Positions 1 through 6,580 of a stretch of DNA of 6,580 nt are shown in pieces. The notes beneath the pieces are model-generated. The model saw nothing but the letters and a program-made list of their open reading frames with translations. It was not told where the DNA came from and made no database searches. The position numbers and the translations under genes were made by a program. How positions within the stretch are numbered: position 1 is the first letter of the stretch; every line of letters starts with the position of its first letter. The stretch is from an uncultured bacterium (lineage in GTDB: Bacteria > Verrucomicrobiota > Lentisphaeria > Victivallales > UBA1829), in the NCBI GenBank assembly GCA_900549045.1, contig URNE01000138.1, forward strand, positions 1 to 6,580, in the 5' to 3' direction.

Positions 1-246
1 ATGAAGGGCAGCACGGAAGGATTCTATCAGAATGAGGGCAAATACCGCTGGCACACTCAGCCGGGATTGACTCCGACCGCCTGGGGCATTCCGGCGTCAC
101 GACACCTCAATACAATCAACGCGTCCTATGTCGACGAACATGTCGGAATCATCCGCGTGGCGAACTGGGCGGAGCCATGGAACTCGTCCCCGTTCCGCCA
201 CAACAACGCAGATGATGCGAGAATCACCGTATGGGATCAAAATTGA
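1..246 (+). CDS. Type II pseudopilin-like protein, C-terminal part (H-X9-DG class), 5'-truncated by the window edge
   Basis: This looks like the C-terminal 81 residues of a prepilin-like protein of the DUF1559 / 'prepilin-type processing-associated H-X9-DG' class. The readable signature is His35, nine residues, then Asp45-Glu46-His47-Val48. The family consensus is H-X9-DG-H-V, so the glycine is replaced by glutamate. The preceding stretch (Tyr15-Arg-Trp-His to Trp28-Gly-Ile-Pro) and the polar Arg/Asn-rich tail are typical of Lentisphaerota members as I know them. Family proteins are usually 200-300 residues long and begin with a cleavable type IV pilin N-terminus (Gly/Phe-Thr-Leu-x-Glu plus a hydrophobic helix). 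None of that is present here, so the ATG at base 1 is probably an internal methionine and the gene starts upstream of the window. Such proteins are thought to be assembled or displayed through type II secretion/type IV pilus-like machinery in the envelope; their exact role is unknown. The TGA at 244-246 lies 14 bases before the start of the downstream lyase gene. Confidence 0.72.
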   Translation: MKGSTEGFYQNEGKYRWHTQPGLTPTAWGIPASRHLNTINASYVDEHVGIIRVANWAEPWNSSPFRHNNADDARITVWDQN

Positions 247-260
247 AACGGAAAAACCTT

Positions 261-2633
261 ATGAAAAAATCACTGATTCTTCTGCTGATATTCTGTGCGG
301 CGCTTCTTCCGGCCGCAGACACTCTGCTGGCCCTTTCTTCCTCCGAAACTCAGCAAATTCTGAACACGCCCCGTGGCAAACACCTGCTGCGGGATGCCGA
401 CCGCCTGACGGAGACGCCCTGCAAAATAAAAACCGCCGTGGCCGGAAAATTCCACCCCGGGGTATCGGGCCGGCTTTACGGGATGCCACTGATCCGGGAG
501 GTTTCCACTCTCGGATACGCATGGAGACTGACCGGAAATGCGAAATACGCCCGGCGCGGCATCGACGCTCTCCTCGCTTTCTGCCGTGAATTTCCGGCGG
601 AACGCAAGGAGATCAGGCTTTCCCAATTCGGCGGACGCGGACACATCATGTACGCCATGGCTCTCGGCGCATGGCTCTTTGAAAACGTCATGACGCCGCA
701 GGAGAAAAACGAACTGGCCCGCTGCGGAGCGGGATACATTGATCTTTTCCTTGAAGAAGCGGAAAACCAGAAGGTGTTCTACTACAAAGTTCACAACTGG
801 AACGGGTTGGCCATAGGTCCCTGCGCCATGTTCGCGGCTCTGCTCCCGGAATATCCGGGCAACGCCGGACGGCTCGCCGAATCGCTCCGGATTGTCAAAC
901 GCTGGCTTGACGCTTCCATCGACGAAAAGGGCGGTTTTCTCGAGGGGCCCCACTACCTCAGTTACGGTGGCGATCGCGTTTTCCTCATGGCGTGGATTCT
1001 CCGCGACCGGGGCGGCGAAGACCTGTTCCGCCTCCCGAAAATTCAAAAACTGCCCGCCATGATGATTCAGAAACTGATCCCCGGAACCATGTTCATGGAT
1101 TTCCGCAACGATTCCGATTACCGCAAACCCGATTGCGCCGCTCTGATGCTCGCCGCCGGTCTCCGGGATCCCGCCGCCGCATGGCTCTGGAAACACGGAA
1201 GACACAACGGCGATTTCCCTCTCACGGCATTGTTCGCCCGTCATCTGCCGAAGGCGGAAATCAACTTTGCCGATTACCCCGCCGGAGTCTTCTTCCCCCA
1301 ACGCCAATTCGCCCTGTGGCGGACCGGATGGAGCGCAGACGACATGCTCTTCTCCATCGAATGCGGCCCTTTCACCTACACGCCCTCTGGAGAACTGAAC
1401 ACGCACCGTCATGCCGACAAGGGACACTTCTGTCTTTACGCATTCGGCGACAAATGGGCGATCGACGGCGGTTATGCCAACGACTGGTCGAACAAAGAAG
1501 ACAGCCGCGGACTCGGGTTCGCCCACAGTCTTGTCTCCATCGACGGTCTCAGTCAAGTTCAGGGGGTTGACTTCCGAAAGGAAAACACATTCAGCTCCGG
1601 CTTCATCGACAACGGGCGTTTCGGAGCTCTACGCGCCAATATGACGGCTGCTTACAACGGTTCCTTCCGAGGCACTCGTGGCGCGCAGGTTCAGTCCGCC
1701 GTCCGCCAGGTCCTCTTCGCCCGTCCCTCGGGAAACGTTCCCGCTTACGCAGTCGTCTTCGACCGGATCGTAAAGGACGGGAAACCTCATGTTTTCGCCT
1801 GGAACATGCTCTTCCCGACCGACAAAGCCGTGACTCTCCGGCCGGACGGCGCTCTGTTCACCGCACGGAACGGCAAGCCGTATCTTAAGACGCCCGCCGC
1901 CAACCGGGGGAAGGCCGTTGCCGGCATCACGCTGAAAAAACCGGGAAAATTCCGTCTCTGGGCGGAAATGGCCGCCTTGAATCCGGAATATCCGCAGCGC
2001 AGCGATTCCTTCTACGTCCGGGTCGACGGCGCCGAACCGATTCGCTGGGATTTCGACGGACGTCAGGAATTTTCATTCTTCCGTCTGACCGACAGAAAAC
2101 CGGCGCTGACCATCCCGTCCCGCCGTGCAGATATTGAGTTCAATCTCGCCGCAGGTGAACACACGTTTGAGATTCTCGGACGCGAACCGGACGCCGCAAT
2201 CCGCCGTCTCTTTCTTGCTCCAATCCGCGCCGACCGCAAAACCGATATGTTCTGGGGAAATGATGTCAGGAAACTGAAACTCGTAAATCAGGGACTGACC
2301 GAAACCCCGTCTTCGGAGAAGGAGCCGAACCGGTGCGCTGTAAAAATTCTCTGCGATAAAACGGGGCTTGTCACCTCGAAGGATTTCTACATGCCGCCGA
2401 ACCAGATGCAGCCGGAACTGCTCGGACGGTTCACCGCAGCCGTAACCGCGGTGAATCCGGTTTTCGCCGCGGTTCTGCTTCCCTTGCGTCCCGGAGTTCC
2501 CGAACCTGAAATCGAATCCTCTTACGCGGCCGACTCCGTCACGATCACCGTCAAATGGTGGAAAACGACCGACCGCCTCACCTTCCATTACGGTCCGGAA
2601 ACTCCGAAATTTCACCGTTTGCCGGAAAACTGA
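261..2633 (+). CDS. Secreted heparinase II/III-family polysaccharide lyase
   Basis: This is a 790-residue exported protein of the heparinase II/III-like superfamily, which cleaves uronic-acid-containing polysaccharides by beta-elimination. Residues 1-24 form a signal peptide: basic MKK, a hydrophobic core from Ser4 to Pro17, and probable cleavage near Ala18-Ala24. There is no lipobox, since Phe precedes Cys12. Residues about 30-340 are the alpha-helical toroid, with His178-Asn-Trp-Asn-Gly and Glu228-Gly-Pro-His-Tyr232. From about 340 the beta-sandwich begins, with the family signature His382-Arg-His384-Ala-Asp386-Lys-Gly388, then an Ala-Ile-Asp-Gly-Gly-Tyr stretch and Ala-His421 to Asp-Gly429. 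By analogy with heparinase III, Asn179 or Asn181, Tyr232 and His382 or His384 are the likely catalytic residues. Residues about 550-655 resemble a carbohydrate-binding module, after which beta-sandwich sequence seems to continue. An in-frame ATG at 231 would overlap the pseudopilin gene and put ten charged residues before the signal peptide, so 261 is preferred. Neither start has a strong Shine-Dalgarno sequence. No sulfatase or transporter is visible nearby, so the substrate (glycosaminoglycan, alginate or other) cannot be assigned. Confidence 0.85.
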   Translation: MKKSLILLLIFCAALLPAADTLLALSSSETQQILNTPRGKHLLRDADRLTETPCKIKTAVAGKFHPGVSGRLYGMPLIREVSTLGYAWRLTGNAKYARRGIDALLAFCREFPAERKEIRLSQFGGRGHIMYAMALGAWLFENVMTPQEKNELARCGAGYIDLFLEEAENQKVFYYKVHNWNGLAIGPCAMFAALLPEYPGNAGRLAESLRIVKRWLDASIDEKGGFLEGPHYLSYGGDRVFLMAWILRDRGGEDLFRLPKIQKLPAMMIQKLIPGTMFMDFRNDSDYRKPDCAALMLAAGLRDPAAAWLWKHGRHNGDFPLTALFARHLPKAEINFADYPAGVFFPQRQFALWRTGWSADDMLFSIECGPFTYTPSGELNTHRHADKGHFCLYAFGDKWAIDGGYANDWSNKEDSRGLGFAHSLVSIDGLSQVQGVDFRKENTFSSGFIDNGRFGALRANMTAAYNGSFRGTRGAQVQSAVRQVLFARPSGNVPAYAVVFDRIVKDGKPHVFAWNMLFPTDKAVTLRPDGALFTARNGKPYLKTPAANRGKAVAGITLKKPGKFRLWAEMAALNPEYPQRSDSFYVRVDGAEPIRWDFDGRQEFSFFRLTDRKPALTIPSRRADIEFNLAAGEHTFEILGREPDAAIRRLFLAPIRADRKTDMFWGNDVRKLKLVNQGLTETPSSEKEPNRCAVKILCDKTGLVTSKDFYMPPNQMQPELLGRFTAAVTAVNPVFAAVLLPLRPGVPEPEIESSYAADSVTITVKWWKTTDRLTFHYGPETPKFHRLPEN

Positions 2634-2643
2634 ACAATCCGTC

Positions 2644-2672
2644 TTGTATCACGGCTGATTCGGGAGTATATT
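2644..2672 (+). promoter_or_regulatory. Putative sigma-70-type promoter for fumC-hrpB
   Basis: In the 70-base gap between the lyase and fumC there is a TTGTAT hexamer at 2644-2649 (3 of 6 matches to TTGACA, including the conserved TTG). It is followed by a 17-base spacer and TATATT at 2667-2672 (5 of 6 matches to TATAAT). Transcription would begin near 2679, leaving a leader of about 25 bases that contains the fumC ribosome binding site. The -10 element is good and the spacing ideal, but the -35 is weak and the promoter consensus of this lineage is not known to me. The remainder of the gap shows no obvious operator. Confidence 0.45.
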
Positions 2673-2690
2673 ACCCAATCAAATCAACTG

Positions 2691-2696
2691 AGAGGA
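2691..2696 (+). promoter_or_regulatory. Shine-Dalgarno sequence of fumC
   Basis: AGAGGA lies 7 bases upstream of the ATG at 2704. It is the clearest ribosome binding site in the window and supports that start codon. The lyase and hrpB starts have only weak purine-rich stretches. Confidence 0.75.
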
Positions 2697-2703
2697 TTTC
2701 AAT

Positions 2704-4086
2704 ATGTTCAGACTGGAAAGCGACAGCATGGGAACCGTTGAGGTTCCGGCAGACAAGTACTGGGGAGCTCAGACACAGCGTTCCCTCCTCCATTTCAATA
2801 TCGGAAACGACCTCATTCCGCTTGAGGTCATCCGCGGACTCGTTCTCGTCAAAAAAGCTTCGGCGGAAACCAATTTTGAACTTGGACTCCTCTCAAAAGA
2901 GCTCTGCTCCGCTATTCTCGGCGCATGCGATGAAATCCTCAACGGCGATTACGACGCTCAATTCCCCCTCAAAGTCTGGATGACCGGAAGCGGAACACAG
3001 AGCAATATGAACGTCAACGAGGTGATCTCCAACCGTGCAAACGAACTGCTCGGCGGCGAAAAAGGCACAAAAAAGCCCGTTCATCCGAACGATCACGTCA
3101 ATATGTCGCAGTCCTCGAACGACACCTTCCCCGCGGCTATGCACATCGCCGCGGCGGAAATGATCGTCCGCAAACTTCTTCCCGCCCTCAAAACGTTCCT
3201 TGAAGAACTCAAAGTCAAACGCGATGAATTCATGCCGATCGTGAAAATCGGACGCACTCATCTTCAGGACGCCGTTCCGCTGACTCTCGGGCAGGAATTC
3301 TCCGGATACGTTGCCCAGCTCGAATTCGCAGTCAAACGCATCGAGGCGACGCTCCCCGAACTCTATGAACTCGCGCTCGGCGGAACCGCCGTCGGAACAG
3401 GACTCAACGCTCCGAAAGGATTCGCGGAAAAATCGGCGGAAAAAATCGCCGCTCAGACCGGGCTCCCCTTCGTGACGGCGCCGAACAAATTCGCCGTGCT
3501 CGCCGCGCACGATGCAATTGTCGCAGCCTCTTCCGCAGTCAAAACGTGCGCCTGCGCAATGATGAAAATCGCAAACGACATCCGCTGGCTCGCATGCGGC
3601 CCCCGCTGCGGATTCGGCGAACTCATTCTGCCCGAAAACGAACCGGGGTCCTCCATCATGCCCGGCAAAGTCAATCCGACCCAGTGCGAAGCCATGACCA
3701 TGGTCTGCACCCAGATCGTCGGGCTTGACGCGGCGGTCTCCTTTGCCGGAACTCAAGGCAACTTTGAACTCAACGTTTTCAAGCCCATGATGATTTTCGA
3801 CCTGCTCGAAGAAATCCGCATCCTTGCCGATGCGACGCACGGCTTTACCGAATACGCACTCAAGGGGCTCAAGGCGAATACCGCCCGCATCGCGGAACTC
3901 GTCGGCAAATCGCTCATGCTCGTGACCGCGCTCAGCCCGGCAATCGGATACGACAACGCCGCGAAAATCGCAAAACACGCGCATCACAGCGGGCAGACCC
4001 TCAAGGAGGCATGCGTTGAACTCGGCTTTCTCTCCGCAGAGGAATTCGACAAGATTGTCAAGCCCGAAAAGATGGTCAACCTTTGA
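2704..4086 (+). CDS. fumC: Fumarate hydratase, class II
   Basis: This complete 460-residue class II (iron-independent, homotetrameric) fumarase interconverts fumarate and (S)-malate in the cytoplasmic TCA or reductive branch pathway. The N-terminus is the usual fumarase start, ending in Lys18-Tyr-Trp-Gly-Ala-Gln. Active-site regions are intact: Gly95-Ser-Gly-Thr98-Gln-Ser-Asn-Met-Asn, Ser137-Ser138-Asn139, Thr185-His186-Leu-Gln-Asp-Ala, and the superfamily signature Gly315-Ser-Ser-Ile-Met-Pro-Gly-Lys322-Val-Asn324. By a constant offset of two from Escherichia coli FumC, His186 and Ser316 match catalytic His188 and Ser318, and Lys322 and Asn324 match its substrate-contacting residues. The signature continues Pro-Thr-Gln-Cys-Glu-Ala, as in fumarases; aspartate ammonia-lyases differ there, which argues against an aspartase call. 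Length is normal for the family (about 460-470). The ATG at 2704 has a good Shine-Dalgarno sequence and a plausible promoter upstream. The stop codon overlaps the start of hrpB by 4 bases, so the two are probably cotranscribed. Confidence 0.97.
   Translation: MFRLESDSMGTVEVPADKYWGAQTQRSLLHFNIGNDLIPLEVIRGLVLVKKASAETNFELGLLSKELCSAILGACDEILNGDYDAQFPLKVWMTGSGTQSNMNVNEVISNRANELLGGEKGTKKPVHPNDHVNMSQSSNDTFPAAMHIAAAEMIVRKLLPALKTFLEELKVKRDEFMPIVKIGRTHLQDAVPLTLGQEFSGYVAQLEFAVKRIEATLPELYELALGGTAVGTGLNAPKGFAEKSAEKIAAQTGLPFVTAPNKFAVLAAHDAIVAASSAVKTCACAMMKIANDIRWLACGPRCGFGELILPENEPGSSIMPGKVNPTQCEAMTMVCTQIVGLDAAVSFAGTQGNFELNVFKPMMIFDLLEEIRILADATHGFTEYALKGLKANTARIAELVGKSLMLVTALSPAIGYDNAAKIAKHAHHSGQTLKEACVELGFLSAEEFDKIVKPEKMVNL
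4083..4086 (+). other. TTGA stop/start overlap joining fumC and hrpB
   Basis: The TGA stop of fumC (4084-4086) is nested in TTGA, whose TTG (4083-4085) is the best start for hrpB. This is the TTG counterpart of the common ATGA coupling junction. A weak purine-rich stretch (AAGATGG, 4069-4075) lies 7 bases upstream within the fumC coding sequence. This layout usually implies reinitiation by ribosomes finishing the upstream gene. Confidence 0.7.
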
Positions 4087-6566
4087 TTGAGCTTCCCGTA
4101 AAATCAGTCCTTCCGCAGCTCGCGGAAGCCTTGCATTCTCACGGATCGGCGGTTCTCTGCGCCGCGCCAGGAGCGGGAAAAACAACCCTCGTTCCGCCGT
4201 TCCTTTATGAAAAATCCGGAGCGGATGCGGGAAAAATTCTCATGCTTGAGCCGCGCCGTCTCGCCGCGCGCGCATCGGCGAAACGCATCGCCGCGCTGAT
4301 GAACACCCCGCTCGGAGGGCTTGTCGGCTATCGCACACGCTTCGATTCCAAAGTCTCGCCGGAAACCAGAATAGAGGTGCTGACCGAAGGTATTCTCACG
4401 CGCCTGATTCAGGACGATCCGGAACTGTCGGGTGTTCACACCGTCATTTTCGATGAATTCCACGAACGGAGCATCCATGCGGACTTGGCGCTGGCTCTCT
4501 GCCTTGACCTCAAGCAGGCGCTGCGCGAAGATCTGCACATTCTGGTCATGTCCGCCACACTTGATGCGGAACGCGTCTCCGTTCTGCTCGGCGGCGCACC
4601 CGTCGTCGACAGTCCAGGCAAAGTCCATCCGGTCCAGACCGTCCACATTCCGCGCCGCGATCCGCAGACGCCAGTAGAAAACGACCTGGCGCGAACTGTC
4701 CGCCTCGCGCTGGAACAGAATCCGGAAGGCGATCTTCTTGCTTTTCTGCCCGGCGAGGGAGAAATCCGCCGGGCCGCAGCCCTGCTGAAGGAATCGCTCC
4801 CGCCGCAAATCCGGATTGCTCCGCTTTACGGCAATCTGCCGCAGGAGGAACAGGACGCCGCAATTGAACCCGATCCGGAACACCGCAAAGTCATACTCTC
4901 CACTTCCATCGCCGAAACGAGCCTCACGATTGAGGGCGTACGGATTGTGGTTGACTGCGGACTCATGCGCGTGCCGAAATTCTCGCCGCGCAACGGAATG
5001 GGACGCCTGGAAACGGTCCGTGTCTCGCTTGCGTCCGCGAATCAACGCCGCGGACGCGCCGGACGAACCGCCCCCGGAACATGCTACCGTCTTTGGAGCG
5101 CGGAGGAAGAGGCGCGCATGGCGCCATTCAACACTCCCGAAATTCTCGAAACAGACCTTGTCCCGCTCGTTCTTGAACTGGCAAAATGGGGCGTACGCCC
5201 GAATGCAATCGGCTCCATGGCGTGGCTCGATGTTCCGCCGGCGGCAAAAGTCGCACAGGCGACGGAACTTCTGCGCGAACTCGGAGCGCTCGACAAGTCC
5301 GGTGCGATTACGGAAGAAGGCTCCGCAATGCTCGCCCTTCCCGTTCATCCCCGCCTCGGACACGCCGTTCTCCGTTCGAAACGCGCGGGATTCGGCGGCA
5401 CGGCATGCGCTCTTGCCGCTCTCCTCGGAGAGCGCGACCCGCTCCGCAATGCGGATACTGTAGACCTCCGCCTTCGCCTGAGCGCACTGGAGGGGAAATA
5501 TTCCTGCGATCCGGGGATTCTGCACCGTCTGCGCGATGCCTTCCGCCAGACCGCATCCGCCGCCGGAATCCGGGAGAAAACGATTGATCCGGAATCCGCC
5601 GGCATCGCAATTGCGCTCGCATATCCGGACCGGATTGCGCGCTCCCGCTCACCGCGTTCGGGCGACTATGCGCTCTCGAACGGCACTGGAGCAAAACTGC
5701 GCGAAACCGATCCGCTCTGTTCCAATGAGTTCCTCGCCCTGGCATCGGTGGAAGGCGAAGGAAACAGACAGATCATTTTTTCCGCCGCGCCGATTGCGTT
5801 CGCCGACATCAAGGAGTTTCTTCCCGAACTCATTTCCGAAGATTTTTGTGTGCATTGGAATCCGGACCGCAAAGCGGTTGAAGCGGAACGACGCGTGCGG
5901 ATCGGTTCGCTGGTGGCGGATTCGCGCCCCGCTTTGAACAAAGTCCCGCCGGAAAAAATTCTCGCCGCGCTCCTTGATGGAATCCGGACGGAGGGAATCA
6001 GCGTTCTTCCGTTTGAAAAAGCGACACAGGCTCTGCGGGAACGCGTGGAATTCGTCCGCCGGCATCAGCCGGATGCATGGCCCGATTTTTCCGATTCGGG
6101 CGTTTTGAATTCATTGGAAGAGTGGCTCGCACCGTTTGCTTCCGGAGCGGCGGGCCTTGCACAGATCCGGAAAATTGACCTTCACACCGCACTGAGTTCC
6201 CTGTTGACACATCGGCAGAAAATGGAACTGGCGCGTCTGGCTCCGGAACGTATCGAGGTTCCGAGCGGTTCCATGATCCGCGTTGATTACTCTTCGCCGG
6301 ATGGAGTTCCGGTCATGGAAGTCCGCCTTCAGGAAATGTTCGGAATGCTCGATACGCCGCATGTGGTTGACGGACGGATTCCGGTCACAATCCGCATGCT
6401 CTCGCCCGCAATGCGGCCGGTTCAGACGACCTCCGATCTGCGCCATTTCTGGACGGAAAGCTATTTTCTCGTGCGCAAGGACCTGCGTGGACGCTATCCC
6501 AAGCACGACTGGCCGGAGAATCCGCTTGAAGCAAAAGCGCATCGCGGAGTCAGAAAACCGAAATAA
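4083..6566 (+). CDS. hrpB: ATP-dependent DEAH-box helicase HrpB
   Basis: This complete 827-residue superfamily 2 helicase belongs to the HrpB family, a cytoplasmic ATP-dependent RNA helicase-like protein whose cellular role is poorly defined. The core motifs occur in order: Walker A Ala28-Pro-Gly-Ala-Gly-Lys33-Thr-Thr, motif Ia Glu56-Pro-Arg-Arg-Leu-Ala, motif II Asp124-Glu-Phe-His127, motif III Ser157-Ala-Thr-Leu, motif IV region Phe221-Leu-Pro-Gly-Glu-Gly, motif V Ser273-Thr-Ser-Ile-Ala-Glu-Thr-Ser, and motif VI Gln321-Arg-Arg-Gly-Arg-Ala-Gly-Arg328. A helicase-associated (HA2-like) region follows at about 360-450. The HrpB-specific C-terminal domain occupies about 660-820 and includes the family hallmark Arg804-Tyr-Pro-Lys-His-Asp-Trp-Pro-Glu-Asn-Pro. 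Length fits E. coli HrpB (about 810-825). The TTG start is chosen because the N-terminal 'LPV..VLP.L' segment before Walker A is a family feature, whereas the first in-frame ATG codes for Met54, after Walker A. It overlaps fumC by 4 bases. HrpA is unlikely: HrpA is about 1,300 residues and lacks this C-terminal domain. Confidence 0.95.
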   Translation: MIELPVKSVLPQLAEALHSHGSAVLCAAPGAGKTTLVPPFLYEKSGADAGKILMLEPRRLAARASAKRIAALMNTPLGGLVGYRTRFDSKVSPETRIEVLTEGILTRLIQDDPELSGVHTVIFDEFHERSIHADLALALCLDLKQALREDLHILVMSATLDAERVSVLLGGAPVVDSPGKVHPVQTVHIPRRDPQTPVENDLARTVRLALEQNPEGDLLAFLPGEGEIRRAAALLKESLPPQIRIAPLYGNLPQEEQDAAIEPDPEHRKVILSTSIAETSLTIEGVRIVVDCGLMRVPKFSPRNGMGRLETVRVSLASANQRRGRAGRTAPGTCYRLWSAEEEARMAPFNTPEILETDLVPLVLELAKWGVRPNAIGSMAWLDVPPAAKVAQATELLRELGALDKSGAITEEGSAMLALPVHPRLGHAVLRSKRAGFGGTACALAALLGERDPLRNADTVDLRLRLSALEGKYSCDPGILHRLRDAFRQTASAAGIREKTIDPESAGIAIALAYPDRIARSRSPRSGDYALSNGTGAKLRETDPLCSNEFLALASVEGEGNRQIIFSAAPIAFADIKEFLPELISEDFCVHWNPDRKAVEAERRVRIGSLVADSRPALNKVPPEKILAALLDGIRTEGISVLPFEKATQALRERVEFVRRHQPDAWPDFSDSGVLNSLEEWLAPFASGAAGLAQIRKIDLHTALSSLLTHRQKMELARLAPERIEVPSGSMIRVDYSSPDGVPVMEVRLQEMFGMLDTPHVVDGRIPVTIRMLSPAMRPVQTTSDLRHFWTESYFLVRKDLRGRYPKHDWPENPLEAKAHRGVRKPK

Positions 6567-6580
6567 AAAACGGCCGGAGT

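Noticed and set aside
231..260. Upstream ATG at 231 as the lyase start
   Set aside because: It would overlap the pseudopilin gene, has no Shine-Dalgarno sequence, and would place a ten-residue charged extension before a classic MKK signal peptide.
270..1556. Long minus-strand open frame (428 codons) opposite the lyase gene
   Set aside because: It lies wholly opposite a gene with recognisable family motifs, its translation shows no family signature, and GC-rich codon bias produces such frames.
2639..2654. Inverted repeat CCGT-8 bases-ACGG after the lyase stop, as a terminator
   Set aside because: The stem is only 4 base pairs with no T-tract, and it overlaps the candidate -35 element.
2704..4086. 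Aspartate ammonia-lyase as an alternative identity for the fumarase gene
   Set aside because: The residues after the GSSIMPGKVNP signature (Thr-Gln-Cys-Glu-Ala) are those of fumarases, and the N-terminus is fumarase-like.
2893..4185. Long minus-strand open frame (430 codons) opposite fumC and the start of hrpB
   Set aside because: It mirrors the codons of two well-identified genes. The Cys-, His- and Phe-rich translation has no recognisable domain.
4104..5525. Long minus-strand open frame (473 codons) opposite the helicase core
   Set aside because: The forward strand encodes every SF2 helicase motif in order here. The reverse translation is Arg/Ala/Phe-rich and without domain features.
6567..6580. 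CGGCCG palindrome just after the hrpB stop, possibly part of a terminator stem
   Set aside because: The window ends before any partner arm or T-tract can be seen.

Overview
The window holds four protein-coding genes, all on the + strand and packed closely, with no RNA genes, mobile elements, repeats or CRISPR arrays that I can see. The GC content is moderately high. The gene types suggest a bacterium of the Planctomycetes-Verrucomicrobia-Lentisphaerae group, most likely Lentisphaerota (Victivallis-like). The main pointers are a type II pseudopilin of the H-X9-DG class, which these bacteria carry in large numbers, and a secreted heparinase II/III-family lyase directly behind it. This placement is inferred from gene content, not from a phylogenetic marker.

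Region 1 (1-2633): the C-terminal end of a pseudopilin-like protein (stop at 244-246) is followed after 14 bases by a 790-residue secreted polysaccharide lyase-like protein. The lyase has a signal peptide, an alpha-helical toroid, a beta-sandwich, and what looks like a carbohydrate-binding module set into the C-terminal part. The two genes probably share a transcript and belong to the cell-surface glycan-degrading accessory repertoire.

Region 2 (2634-2703): a 70-base intergenic gap carries a plausible sigma-70-type promoter and a good Shine-Dalgarno sequence for the next gene. No convincing terminator separates it from region 1.

Region 3 (2704-6566): a two-gene housekeeping unit. A complete class II fumarase (fumC) ends in a 4-base TTGA overlap with a complete DEAH-box helicase of the HrpB family, which appears to start at TTG. 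The overlap suggests translational coupling. Both proteins keep all the active-site motifs of their families. The last 14 bases (6567-6580) are too short to interpret.

I did not find a clearly novel system. The points most worth a second look are the apparent carbohydrate-binding module inside the lyase, the H-X9-DE variant of the pseudopilin signature, the pseudopilin/lyase pairing, and the TTG-started, overlapping fumC-hrpB arrangement.
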